Of a stretch of 64,000 nt of DNA, positions 12,896 through 24,454 are shown in pieces (position 1 is the first letter of the stretch; every line of letters begins with the position of its first letter). The notes under the pieces were generated by a model, which did no database searches, was not told the origin of the DNA, and saw only the letters and a list, made by a program, of their open reading frames with translations. The DNA comes from Dasyornis broadbenti (taxonomy: Eukaryota > Chordata > Aves > Passeriformes > Dasyornithidae), in the NCBI GenBank assembly GCA_013397935.1, contig VZRN01000659.1, positions 1,854,296 to 1,918,295 on the forward strand, read 5' to 3'. Both the position numbers and the translations under genes were made by a program.

Positions 12896-15800
12896 AACCA
12901 GAAACTTCTGGGGAATAGTTTGTGTGATCCATTAGCACTGCTTCCTAAAAGTGCCCACTTTCTTCTGCTGACAGAAAAGGAGTCTGTGATACCTATCTCA
13001 GGTGTGGGTAACTGCACCAGGGGCACATTTGATCACACCTTGTTTTCATTTATTCTCACAGTGCTCCTGGAAAAGCCAATTATATTATTTTTCATGAAGC
13101 TCCAAAAGCTACTTAGCATAGGAGAGTGGAGGAGAAGGTCCTTGGTAGCCAAGTGCCAAACTCTTACATTCAGTTTCTGTCTAGTCAGTGGAGAGGAACA
13201 ACTCTTAAAGGAAAGTTCTCTGTAAGTGAACAATGCAACACAACCTAAAGGAGGCATCTAAAATAAGTCAGATGAGTTCTGCCCTAGAAATACCTGTCTC
13301 CTGCATTGTCTGTAAAGAAAGCTTTAGACCAGCAAGGTCAGAGATGGGCATGAACATCTCAGTAAGATGAATTCTGTCCAGACTATATGTTGTGTTGGGA
13401 CAATGACCATCTCATCCATTTATTAAGAGCTCCTTAGGTCATGTGTAAGACAGTCTGTGCTGGTTTATATGTAATTGTGCATGGACTGGAAATTTACGTA
13501 AGGACTGTTAGCAGAGACAAATATTGAAGTGTATTGTATGGAAATTCTTCCCCCTACAGGCTATCAAACAATGAGGTTTTCATTCATACTGATAATCCTG
13601 GAGGAATGTTGAGATATGGAACAAAGTTGCAGATGATGTTGAATTGGGCAGTATAGAATAAAAAACGCAGATGAAGGAAATAAGTATATAGACATAATCT
13701 GAGGGCAGTACAGAGATAGGAAATAAACAAGGCACATTTGGACACTACAGGTGTGGAAGAAAATGCCAAGAAATTCAGCCACAGAAGAGAAACCTAGGAA
13801 GCAATAACACAGAAAGAAATGTGTAAAGATAACAAATGGAAGCAACGTGGGACTTCTCAGAATTGACAGGCAAGCAAACTGAGTTAGTGGAACCAAGATT
13901 AAGTCAGAAAGCAATCAGGCACATATCTGTATTTTTGAGACTGCGTCCAAAACATAAAAGTTCAAACATAATGTAAAAAGTATTTTGGGGGTCATGTAAG
14001 TGCCAAAATCCTATTAGTGATATTAAAAAATTATAATATCACTGAAGCTAAGTGGAGGAGAGAAGGGAAGATGGGAAAACTGAGTTGTAAAGTAGATGAA
14101 AATTTAGACAGCTTGGCACACTTATACCTGCTGGATACAGATGTCAGTAACTCCCTGCAATGTTGTTAAAACCTAGCGAAGAGAGAAACTGAGTTAAAGA
14201 GTGGTATGAAAAAACACGGGATAGAATGTGAGACCTGTAGTCCAGGGAGCTCTGTTGGCTGCCCTGTTTTTGGGACTTAGGAAAAACAACCTAGACATGA
14301 TATTAGAAAAAAAAAAAAATAGAATAAAAACTGAATGTATCGTAGTACATGGACTGATGTAAGTGTCCTAGTGGTCTAAACTGCTGCTATTCTTTTAAAG
14401 ATGCTCAATTAATGCTTTTGAGTTTGCAATAATGACTCTACAAAACTAGGGCTATCCCTTGTGGAGAGGGTTCACATCCTCCAAGGCGTGAGTTAGAAAT
14501 GAACCCATTTCGTCTTTATTTTTAGAGAGGATGGTATTTGTACAAAAAATGATGGCTTCCTTTCCAAAAAGAACCTTTTTTATTCCTTCCTTCACCATCC
14601 CCATGTTTTCTGTTTGTTTTGGCTTTTTTTTAATGTAGTGCAAAACAGCAGGAGCAGATAATTTCGAGGGAGAATCTGGGGGCTGTGTCAGCTAAGTGGA
14701 GGGACCTACATACTGAGGTTCATGTGTAATCCTGCATCTCACCCACAGACGGTTTGGATGGGAGTCCTGGTTGTACCACACTCTTGGTCCCATTGGCTGG
14801 AGGTCTGTGGTGTTAGAGGTGCTAAAGGAAGAACAGCCTGGCACTGACCACCGTTTTTCCCCAGGTTAAGGTTTGAGCATTTGACATGTACACAAGGTCT
14901 GGAAGTATCAGGTATGCTCCTGATTCCACCAGAACAGATAAGCCTCTAGCGCAGGGACACTTCTATTTGTTATAATCTCTTCTAGCTGTTGTAGCTCATC
15001 TTTCAGACTTCAACACAAGAATGTGCTATAAATTAGCTGTTACCACTCAAAAAATAGTCTACCAAGTCACTATTTTTCCTCCTGACAAACATCATTGTCC
15101 AGCATGAGCAAAAATGTGAGTAGAAGTTGCAGTTATTTATGAGCGGCCTAAACTGAAATCCCAAAACATGGTCTGAATGGAACCAGGCAGGAAAGCTAGG
15201 GAGCTAAACTAGATAGCCCAACATGCCTTTTAGATTGATTCTGGAGGATATTGGACCACAGCTGACTTAAAACTAAAACTCTACCACTTTTAAGTCCTCC
15301 ATTAACTAATTTACAGGAAAATCAGTGATACTGCTTAAAATTTGGTCATGGTTGAATCATACCTGGCAGGTAAGTGGCAATCTCTTCTGTTATTAAGGAG
15401 TCACGATTTTTGTTCTTGACAGTTTTCCAATCCCATATATGGTAACTACCTTAATTATTTTCAAAGTTAACTTGGTAATGTGGCAGTGAAGTAAAACACA
15501 CTTTGGCTAAGGCTTGTACTTTCCTTCAGAGCCAGTTTCCCTAGGATGTCGGTGGTATAGCTTTTGAAATTGGCTCCAGGCTTGGCTCTGGGTGCAGGGG
15601 AGAAGTCATTTTACTGTCTGTTTCTGGATATGGTTCATTATTGCACACGTTTCCACCGTCCACCCTCTGATCCAGCTGGATAATGGTTACCTTGGAACGG
15701 CAGGTGGGCTCTCCATCAGTGGAGGAAGGAAGTTGGCAGTGGAAAAGCTGACGAAAGCATTTGTAAAACTAAAACAACAAAAAACCAAACAATTCTAGAC

Positions 15801-17433
15801 ATAGCTGCTTGGCAGGTTACAATTCAGAACATCTCTATAATGTCTCCAAGGCAAGAAACTTGGTTTATTAAGCTTGTACTTTTTGTCCAAATAGGGATTA
15901 AATATTTTTTCACCATGAATATGTGTTTCTTCCTGCTTAAGATTAAAGTTCACTCAAATTTGTGAACTTCAGAATTGATATGCTTAGCTTTTCTAGGACT
16001 ATTGATTCTGTAGAGTGTAAAGCTGTAGAACAATTATAAAATATTTTCAGAACCTTTAATTTATGATAAAAGAAGATTTAATCACAGAAGTAATTGGTTT
16101 TCAGTTACTTCACACATCAGGCAGGGAAAAGTCATTTTGATAATCTAATGATACACAGCAGGGAGACCATAGGGTTCTTTTCATTAGCAAGGCATTGAAA
16201 TCACTGCATTCCCGAACTGTAAACTAAACTTCAGAAAATGGCTTTGCTTAATTAGCAAATCAAAATAATTTGTTATGTTCTTTCGTTTCACTTCTGAGAT
16301 CTACCTAAAACATCTTTGATTATGCCAAAGCCGTTGTACAGAAAAAACCCCAAACAACAGTTACATCAGTTCTCATCTGTAAGTGCCAAGTGAGCAGAGT
16401 TACACAGCTGCCTGCTCTGAGAGCTGGCAGTCCTGTTCAACAGATAGGGACACCACTAGTGCTACAAATGCCTCCATACATTTTCTACACAGATTTATTT
16501 TTTAAGTGAAATCTTAAAAAGAGTAAATGGCACCCAAAATGTACTTCATGTCACTTTCTTTTTGCATGGCATTGTGAAACAGAAAACATTTCCAGGAGCT
16601 GTGATTGATGTGAAGGTATTGTAGTTTAGGCAGTTTTGTTGATAGTTATCTTGTATTAGTCCATCTGAAAATATGCAGCTGCACCAGCAATATTTCTCTT
16701 GTTTCAAGACTATGAAGACCTCAATTGACAGTGTTGATGGTAGTGTGCCATTGGCATGTGGCAGAAAAAAATGGATTGGCATTTTGTGGATTTCCTGCTG
16801 AGCAGGCGATGGTCAGGGGCTTTTCCTTATGACGGCACTGCTCTAAGTAGGAATTCATCTTTAGTGTCTCTCCATGAGACTCTTCACAGAATTGTCCGAA
16901 GCTGTGGGCTTCTGTGCCACCACTACATGGGTGATGTTTCTTTATATGCGGTTCTGCATGTATTTGGCCAGGTCTTCCTGCTTAGAGAGAAGCAAGTGGA
17001 CGGGAAAAGTGGAATTGATTCGATTTCAGACTAAGAACGACCAACATTGCAATGAGATGGAGATGTTTCAAGGATTCTTGTGGGGTATGCTTTGTGGACA
17101 GTTCATAGAGTAAATGGGGGGAGATGGGAAAGAGCAGTCTTCTTACTCAGGAGGCTGGTGGTGATATGCAAGTCCTTTATAGGCTTTTTACTCTTTATGA
17201 CAGTTCTCCTACCCTGCTGGCTCTACAGGGATCACAATCTTTATGTTCTGGGGACAAGTGAAAGCTGCTATAATAAAAGGCACTATTGCTTCACTTAATG
17301 ATTTTACAGAATACTTAAGGTGTGTGACAGCAAAGACGAGCAGGAGAGAGAAAATAGATTGGATGACTGCAGGGAAATTTCTGCAAGAGAAGTGAAAGCT
17401 GGTGTTCATTTTTGTTTTCACTTCTTGTTCCAG

Positions 17434-17702
17434 GTATCCTCATCATGATGTCCATGTGTAATGAAGTGCACGTGTACGAATACATCCCCTCAGTGCGACA
17501 GACCGACCTGTGTCACTACCATGAACTCTACTATGATGCAGCTTGTACTTTAGGGGCCTACCATCCACTGCTCTACGAGAAGCTCTTGGTGCAGAGGATG
17601 AACAAAGGTTTGCAGGACGATCTGTATCGGAAGGGGAAAGTCATTTTGCCAGGGTTCAAAGCTGTCAAGTGCCCAAAACGAAATAATTTGTCACACTTGT
17701 AG
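17434..17702 (+). CDS. ST6GAL2: ST6GAL2 terminal coding exon with sialylmotifs S, III and VS
   Basis: The last coding exon opens with the last two bases of a split Gly codon and reads GILIMMSMCNEVHVYEYIPS, finishing sialylmotif S. Next come motif III around HYHELYYD and the VS motif HPLLYEK, whose His and Glu are the conserved HxxxxE pair near the active site. The exon ends with LPGFKAVKCPKRNNLSHL and TAG at 17700-17702. The Cys in MSMC is the conserved S-motif Cys expected to pair with the L-motif Cys. Everything through LPGF is strongly ST6GAL2-like; the last dozen residues after the final Cys are divergent, which is usual for this tail. The acceptor at 17431-17433 is CAG. The ATG at 17412 seen in the open frame lies in the intron and is not a start. 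No inactivating change is visible. Confidence 0.96.
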
Positions 17703-20700
17703 AAATAAGTCCTTCAGAAACAATGTGCAATAAGGTACTACTGTCGTACTATAAACAAGAAGAGAATACTTGAAAAAATGTATCTTAGACCAATCTAGTC
17801 TTGAGTCTATAAATTGTAATTAAGTAGCAGGCATGAGAAATACTTCTTTTCTGAGCCTGAGTATTTATTACTGCTTTGCAAATAGTTACAGGAAAAAAGC
17901 AAAGGCTTAGTTCATGAAGGTGCAAAGGACATACTTAGGCAGAAATATAATGTATTGTTGTTGGTGTGACTGTCAGAATTTGTCGGTGGTCTCATGCCAC
18001 ATATGCTAGACTGTAATTTTTTTAAGTGAATTTATTTAACTGTCAAATCTGGCTTTGTGAAAGAGCCTCTATTGTTCATGTACGTACAGAATGGCCAGTT
18101 GAACAATGCAGCATTTCCCGTGGCTCCATGGGATTTTCACGCTCTCCCAGAATGAAGTAATTCCTACTCCAAGCTGTGCAGCCATTCACTAGAGTAGAGT
18201 TTAATGCCTGTTCTACGCAGGCTCAGTTCCAGGCCTCCAGGGTCTATGGTGGCCCCTGAAGTGCATGCGGTCAGATGGCTGTACACAGCTAAACCGGTTA
18301 AACTACTGGATGTATTTTTGATGCCCAGTCTCCCATGCTCACACTGACTGAAGAGGAAGAGAGGAATGTCTCATTTCTTTAGAGAAAAGAGAACATATTT
18401 GTAACCCAGTTAGGAAAGAAAACCTCTCCCTGAAAGGACTATCAGGAAGGTGTGAGATGAAAATGCTGCCTTTCCCCAGTCTGCACAGATACAGAAGATC
18501 CAGAGAAAGCCAAGGGAGGCTGTGCAGCACTCCCACATCACACTGAAAGGGAGCATAGAGGGGGCTCACCTCTTGTCAACAAAGATAGCATTCAAAAATG
18601 CAGACATTATTTGTTAGGTATTTCATTGGTATCTGAATCAAAGTCACTTGTTCACAAGTTCTTGCTGTTAAGAAAGTAGAAGGAGTTTTCTGACAAAAGA
18701 AGGTATCAGCATTTTTTATTTAATGTTTGAAAGACTATAACCCAGAAAAGCTGTAATGCCTGCAGAAAAACCTGACTACGGATTGCATATGGAGATAGTT
18801 TGATATTTTCATTCATAACACACAATGAGAATATTCTCTAAGGCATTTCTAGAAGTCTGCCTAATTGCTAATATACTTAAAACATTATCTTCCATATTTT
18901 CCAAGACTTCAGATTTTCTGGGTGGTGGGAGGTTAATAGTTTGGAGTGGGTTTTTCGATTTATTTTGCATTGTCTTGGTTTTTTTCCACCCAACTGTACC
19001 TTTTCTTTTAGAGTAAGTTCAGCAGGAATATGTGTGCACAAAAACACAGCTACATCCTACTCATGTCCATCTAGTAAAAAAGCAGACAGCTCAAACAGGC
19101 ATTGAAAAGAATAGCTGACTGGTTGTGGCGGGAACTATTTTTTCTGGTTTGACTTAAGCAAAAATATTTTTGCCAGAAAGGCAAAAAAAAAAGCAAACAA
19201 CTAATGACTATTTCATCTTCAGTTGTAAGTATAATCACAACATCCTTTTTCTCTCACTCAGCTCTCTGGGAGGCATTATTGGAAGGATCTTTTGGAAGGA
19301 TTATTTTCCTTCCTCAGAATGAAGAATATGTGTCTTACATGGGACTTAGCCTTCTTTTTGGGCTGTATGGTGATTTTAAGCTTCTTCTTGTTGACAGAAA
19401 TTATGTGTAGATGATCTTATAACTGTACTTCTGTGTTATATGGATAGTTATGTCCATAAGGCATTTTGGGACATATCAAAATTAATAGGTTTTACTCATA
19501 CTAGCCTTGGACTCTGGATGTAGTACATACCAATTTTGTTTTAATGTTATGTATGGTGGCAACTTTTATTCTTGAAATTAATAACTTTGTTATTTAATTG
19601 CATGGAGAATAGATAGCCTACATAGAACTAATCTATTTTTCCATATGTTTGGTACCCTGTTTGCAAAACAAGCAGTCTGAACAGTGCAATGAAACATGTC
19701 TCTCTCTGCTGTACCCTGGGTTAGCTACGACATAACTGTAAAGGAGGAGAGTTTAACTTTCTAAGACTAGTGAATATGCTACTTTTCAATAAGCAGGAAA
19801 TTCTAGAATTCCAAAAAGAAAAAAAAAAATCACTTTGACTGGCCTGCAACCACTAACTTTTAACTTTGATTTTAACAAAGAAGAAAAATACTAATGTCAT
19901 TGCTCAACCACCCACAGCAGGATTAGGTAGTGTTATTTATTCCCTCAGTAATTTGTCAGATAATCAACACAGCTGTTGCACAGAACAAGGCAAATTATAA
20001 AGTTTACTGTAACAAGTGCTAAGCATACCTACTTAATACATCATTTGTACACCAATACAGAACCAGGTCCAAGATGTTATAAGACGAACTGTATATTTTA
20101 AATTTACTTGGCTGCACATTCAAGCCCTTGCAGCCAAAATTTTTTCTTTGCCATGTCCTTATTTATACGGCAGTCAGTCCTCCTTCCACAAGTGCACATG
20201 TGGGTGCTGTAGCACCATCACCTCAGAAGACGCTGCAGAGCTGTGCTGCAAATGCTTGCTCACAGAGGAGGAAGACCAACCTGTGATGCGACCTTTAAAA
20301 CATGAGCCTGGTGTGGCTTTCTAACACTGGTTTCTGTGACGTTTTACTGGTCTGCCTGCTCAAATACCATGTGGTTGCTTAAAGAGCATTTTCTCTCCTA
20401 CCTTGTCGTGTCCTACTTCAGTTTTTGGCACAAGTGCGTTTGATGTGCTAATTGAGGGCTCCCACTTGCTGCAACGGGGGAAGGGGCAGAAGTAAAGGGG
20501 AAACATAAAAGACCTGCAGATGTGCTTCTCTCACCACTTCTTACTCTCTGTGGCATTGGCATTGCTGGCTTTTATAAGAGCCCTCTAAGCGTTTTTGCAT
20601 TAATGGGCATTTCCCCATCTCTTGTGAGAGCAGAGAAATGTTTGCAAAGAACTACATTCAGTAAATTTAAAACAGTGGATGTGTAATAACACTGAACCAC

Positions 20701-22475
20701 GGACCTTCTAAAAATAATAGGTGAGAGTGCTAGTTTTAGATACATGTGTTAAATGCAGCAATGTGAAAGGAAGTGCATTTTCTCACCAAGATCATGGGGC
20801 TTTTTTGGAGAAAAGATATAGGCATGGCTTCACAGCTCTCCCATGTGGCTGCCACACACTAACAGAGTGGGCCAGCACCTAGACAAGAGAGGTTTACACA
20901 AACCTGGTGCATCGCGAGGTGCATCATCAGCCAAGCAATTGTCTTTGCTGTTGGGCCCCTGAGCTCCCTTTGCACTTGTTGTAGGCATTAAATTTATGGA
21001 GTTTTACTGACAAGTAGGAACAAGTTGCCTTCAAACACTATCAAGCCTCATTTCTGTGCCCTGGTGCTGTGGAAAACAGTTAAAGTTAACTGAAACAAAC
21101 CAGAAACACAGCAACAGCTTAAAGAAACGCGCTGAGTTTATGCTGAATTTAATTATGCTCTTCTTTCCCCACTGTGACTTCTGTAACTTTTCTGACTTGC
21201 GGTGCTCTATCATTTATGCATTCAGTTTTGGATGGTTAAATCAAGGTATTCTTTTGTTTATTCAAGAAAAAAATATGAAATATTTTGCCTCATTTTGAGC
21301 CAAAATCTTTTCACTAGAAAAAAAAAAACATTATTTGTTCCATTCCTCTGTAGTTCTAAAGGTTACCTCAGCATGAACTCATAGCTCAGTCCTTCCTTGG
21401 ATTAAACTACTATATCATTTTTTACCTTGTTGTGCAGTTTTATGGTGTAGAAACTCTGGTAAACTCAGTGAAATTACCATGATTTCTCTTTGGAGAGAGA
21501 GAGAGGGGTGATACAAATACTCTAATGTACACTCTCACTGTACAAATTTAATTTAAGCATTGCTTGTCTTTGGTCAAGACACTTTCTTTGGTGAAGACAT
21601 CCAAATTCTGAACTTGTTGCTGTAGATCTCTTGCCAAATTCAAGAAAACCAAGAGAGCTTTTGGTTTTTTTTTTAAATGAAGACAAGTGTCTACACTCAC
21701 TGGTTGCACAGACTGAACACAGTCATTTTAGAGACTGACTGAATGAAACAGGAGTTCAAAACACATGTGGGAGCAATCCGTAGTGGGGTTTTAAATTTTT
21801 TTCTTCAAAAGTTTTTATGGATGAAAAATGCCATTTGGACGGTGACACAAATATACCATGAAAGGAGTTATTAAATGCATTGACTGCAACAATAAATGGT
21901 TACTATTTTTCCCTTCATGCTTTCTAAAGTTGATGCATATTTAAATAAATTTCTGCTTTGAAGTAGGTAATTCAGAAGCCTGCTGCTAAAATGATTTGAA
22001 TCTTTCCTGGCATCTATCCTCTCACACACAAGGAGGATACCTGATTTAACTGAAATTTAAAGTAGCCCATGTCTGGGCATATCTGCATCACTTAATGAAT
22101 TTTGACAGTGCAAATGTCTTCTCTCTGGCTTAGCAATCAGATTCAGAATTTTGTTCTTGAAATAAGAGTTGTGTGTAAAAGCCTTACTTTTTTTCATATC
22201 ATCTCATCACTCTTAAAATATGTAGTCATTGAACTATTCAAATATAGACTGTGTACTTTTTTAATAGCTTTGAGAATTATTTTGTATGATGATTTTTTTA
22301 AATGAATGTGTACTCTAATAACAAAGCTTAAGATTTTACAGGAGTCACATTTTTAAGCAGTGTTTGTATACATTTTAACACTTTTTATATTTTCTATTAT
22401 GATTTTGTATATTTTTATGTATACACAGTGTACAGATTTTTTCCTGTAAATAAAACATTTGTTTTCACTTGTTTA
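17703..22475 (+). other. ST6GAL2: ST6GAL2 3' untranslated region
   Basis: After the stop codon, AT-rich sequence without further coding potential runs about 4.8 kb to a strong cleavage-signal region around 22449. ST6GAL2 mRNAs in other vertebrates also have multi-kilobase 3' UTRs. AT-rich ATTTA pentamers occur (for example near 17863 and 18027), along with earlier AATAAA hexamers (near 21893 and 21945) that could give shorter isoforms. Open frames inside (18339-18569 minus, 18825-19016, 19204-19410, 21056-21298, 22102-22305) have no recognisable domains. The 3' end position is inferred from signals, not transcripts. Confidence 0.75.
22412..22454 (+). promoter_or_regulatory. Distal polyadenylation signal with CPE-like and Pumilio-like elements
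   Basis: AATAAA at 22449-22454 is followed by a T-rich, GT-containing stretch (TTTGTTTTCACTTGTTT), as expected for cleavage about 15-25 nt further on. TGTAAATA at 22445-22452 fits the Pumilio consensus UGUANAUA and overlaps the hexamer. TTTTTAT at 22412-22418 fits a cytoplasmic polyadenylation element. The hexamer role is well supported by its position at the end of the UTR. The protein-binding roles are motif-based inference. Confidence 0.7.
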
Positions 22476-23889
22476 GGAGTGCTATCTTTTCATATTGCCT
22501 CAAATGAATGACACTGAACTGCAGGCAGAACAAAAGAGGGAAAGTGCCTGTCAGTTCTGCCAAAAATTTCAATAAAATCTCAAATGGAAATTGACAGCTA
22601 ATCTGACAAGGAGGTATCATAGTAAACTACAGAGAAGAGACAGATACTTTAAAGCCAGTTTTATTCCAAAGTGAGCATGTGTGCCCAAGCAGGTGCTGTA
22701 GGATTCCCTGGGAGAATATATTCACCACACTGCCCTATATTTGACTGTAAATTTCTAGTGATTATCAAGCCCTCTATAGAGGTCACGCTGTGATGCCTTG
22801 ATGCTGTTTTTGAAGTGCTAGTGGACTTCAGCTAAATGGCTGTGCCACCCATTCAAGGAATCCAGTGTCATGTTTTAAGGGAAAAGAACAGACTTTTTAT
22901 TAAATTGCTAATTAAAAGGAAAAACAACTTGCCAAAGGGAAAATGTAACTTGCCATTCAGTCTGTGATGAAGTACTGTGTAATTCAAGCACTACATCCCT
23001 TAAATGTGAGGCATACTGCTGCTTTTGGTAGTTTTTGAACTGCACAGTGGCTTGAGTTGGGCCAATGGAGGCGCTAATCAGTGTTTTCATCCCAAGGACT
23101 TATCTTGAGTCTATGCCAACAAGAAAACTGGTTACACATTAGTGGAGTGATAAAAGTTAGATTGCCATCATGTACCCTCCTGGTAGACAGTAATCACACA
23201 GCTCATCCTGTGTATTACACCAGCTCCTGACAGGCAGTGTTGAGGGGCTAACTGCTGTCATGATATGCAAGTAACACCTCTCAGAAAACTCACATTAGTG
23301 AGATACACTAGAGGATAAACTGAATGCTGGGATGCACGAGTGAAGCAACTAATTGATACTTTTCAGATCCAGCAACTTTTTTTTTTTAAAAAAAGCAAGA
23401 AAACATGATCACTGTATTCCATCTGTTAAATGTTCTGTCAGTTTCACTGTCTGTGACCTCAGAGAGGACATTCTTGTCTCACTGCATTCAAACTGCGCCT
23501 CAGTAAGAGGTGGAAATCCATGAACTATATTGTGTAGGGTAGAGGACATCTTGCTGTCCCCACTATTCTTTAGCAGTGACAGCTTTAGGAGGTGTGACAT
23601 TATATTTGTGATAGTATGTCAGGCAGCCTTGGAGGCAACCCATTTTCAGGTTTATTCCCAAAATTGCACTGCCCTCTTTTGAACAACATGCCTTTGTTGG
23701 AGGTATCTTTTATTGTTTTACTCACAGAAGCCAGCTGTGTTTCACTTGAGTAGTTAGGGGCACAATTCTATTGACAAGTTGAATACAGGCATTTTGGTCT
23801 GTTTATCTGCATTATTAGCTGTTGTGATCTGGCTGAAAAACGTCTTGAGATGATCAATTCAACTTGCTGTCTTGACTGCAGCATGAACT
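22476..23889. other. Intergenic, downstream of ST6GAL2
   Basis: No gene or clear mobile element is visible in this 1.4 kb between the inferred ST6GAL2 transcript end and the CR1 fragment at 23890. Short open frames on the minus strand (22908-23090, 23409-23600) have no recognisable product. Confidence 0.6.
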
Positions 23890-24454
23890 TGTTGAAGTGA
23901 TTCTGCCCCTCTACTCCGCTCTGGTGAGACCCCAGCTGGAGTACAGCATCCAGATCTGGGACTTCCAGCATAAGAATGTCGTGCACCTGTTGGAGCAAAT
24001 CCAGAGGAGACCCACAAAGAGGTCAGAGGGCTTGAGCACCTCCCCTATGAGGAAAAGCTGAGGCAGCTAGGGTTGTTCAGCCTGGAGAAGAGAAGGCTCT
24101 GGGGAGACCTCAGTGTGGCCTTTCAGTATTTAAAGTGGACTCACAAGAAAGATGGGAGAGGCCTTCTAGTAGGACCTGTAGCAATGGGACAAGGAGTAAT
24201 GGTTTTAATCTAAAATAGTACAGATTTAGACTAGATATAAGGAAGACATTTTTTACGATGAGCATGGTGGAACACTGGAACAGGTTGCCCAGAGAGGTGG
24301 TAGGTGCCCTATCCCTGGAAACATTCAAGGTCGGATTGGATGGGACTGTGAGCAACCTGGCCGAGTTGAAGATGGTCCTGATCATTGCAGGGGGGAAGGA
24401 CTAGATGAGCTTTCAAAGTCCCTTGCAACTGAAACTATTCTGTGATACTATGAT
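23890..24454 (+). mobile_element. CR1 LINE, 5'-truncated 3' fragment
   Basis: Sense-oriented chicken-repeat-1 retrotransposon fragment. It starts within the end of the reverse-transcriptase ORF (GTGATTCTGCCCCTCTACTC, then the GTGAGACCCCAGCTGGAGTA stretch). It runs through TTCAGCCTGGAGAAGAGAAG and AACAGGTTGCCCAGAGAGGT, and finishes with the diagnostic CR1 tail ATTCTGTGATACTATGAT, a version of the 8-bp ATTCTATG repeat. The 5' end is cut as usual for CR1. Many substitutions, small indels and in-frame stops show it is an inactive, fairly old copy. The minus-strand open frames at 23768-23998 and 24110-24385 lie within or overlap it and are not genes. Confidence 0.93.

Larger units (their letters stand above)
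5985..17433 (+). other. ST6GAL2: ST6GAL2 last intron (11.4 kb)
   Basis: Large phase 1 intron with GTAGGT donor and a TTGTTCCAG acceptor. Apart from the listed (GA)n tract (8668), U2-derived fragment (11885) and poly-A tract (12856), it is AT-rich non-coding sequence. A small direct repeat of AACTTATCAAC occurs near 6548-6571. No further coding exon is needed: the flanking exons join in phase within the conserved S motif. Confidence 0.9.

Noticed and set aside
12685..13225. Open frames with poly-Phe (minus) and poly-Lys (plus)
   Set aside because: They exist only because the 39-A tract contains no stop codon; no domain lies on either side.
13564..13914. 116-codon hydrophobic minus-strand frame in the last ST6GAL2 intron
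   Set aside because: Composition looks membrane-like only because the plus strand is A/G-rich. There is no known family, no splice context, and it lies antisense in an intron.
17412..17433. In-frame ATG ahead of the last ST6GAL2 exon as an internal start
   Set aside because: It lies in the intron before a canonical acceptor; the conserved reading joins from the exon at 5810 in phase 1.
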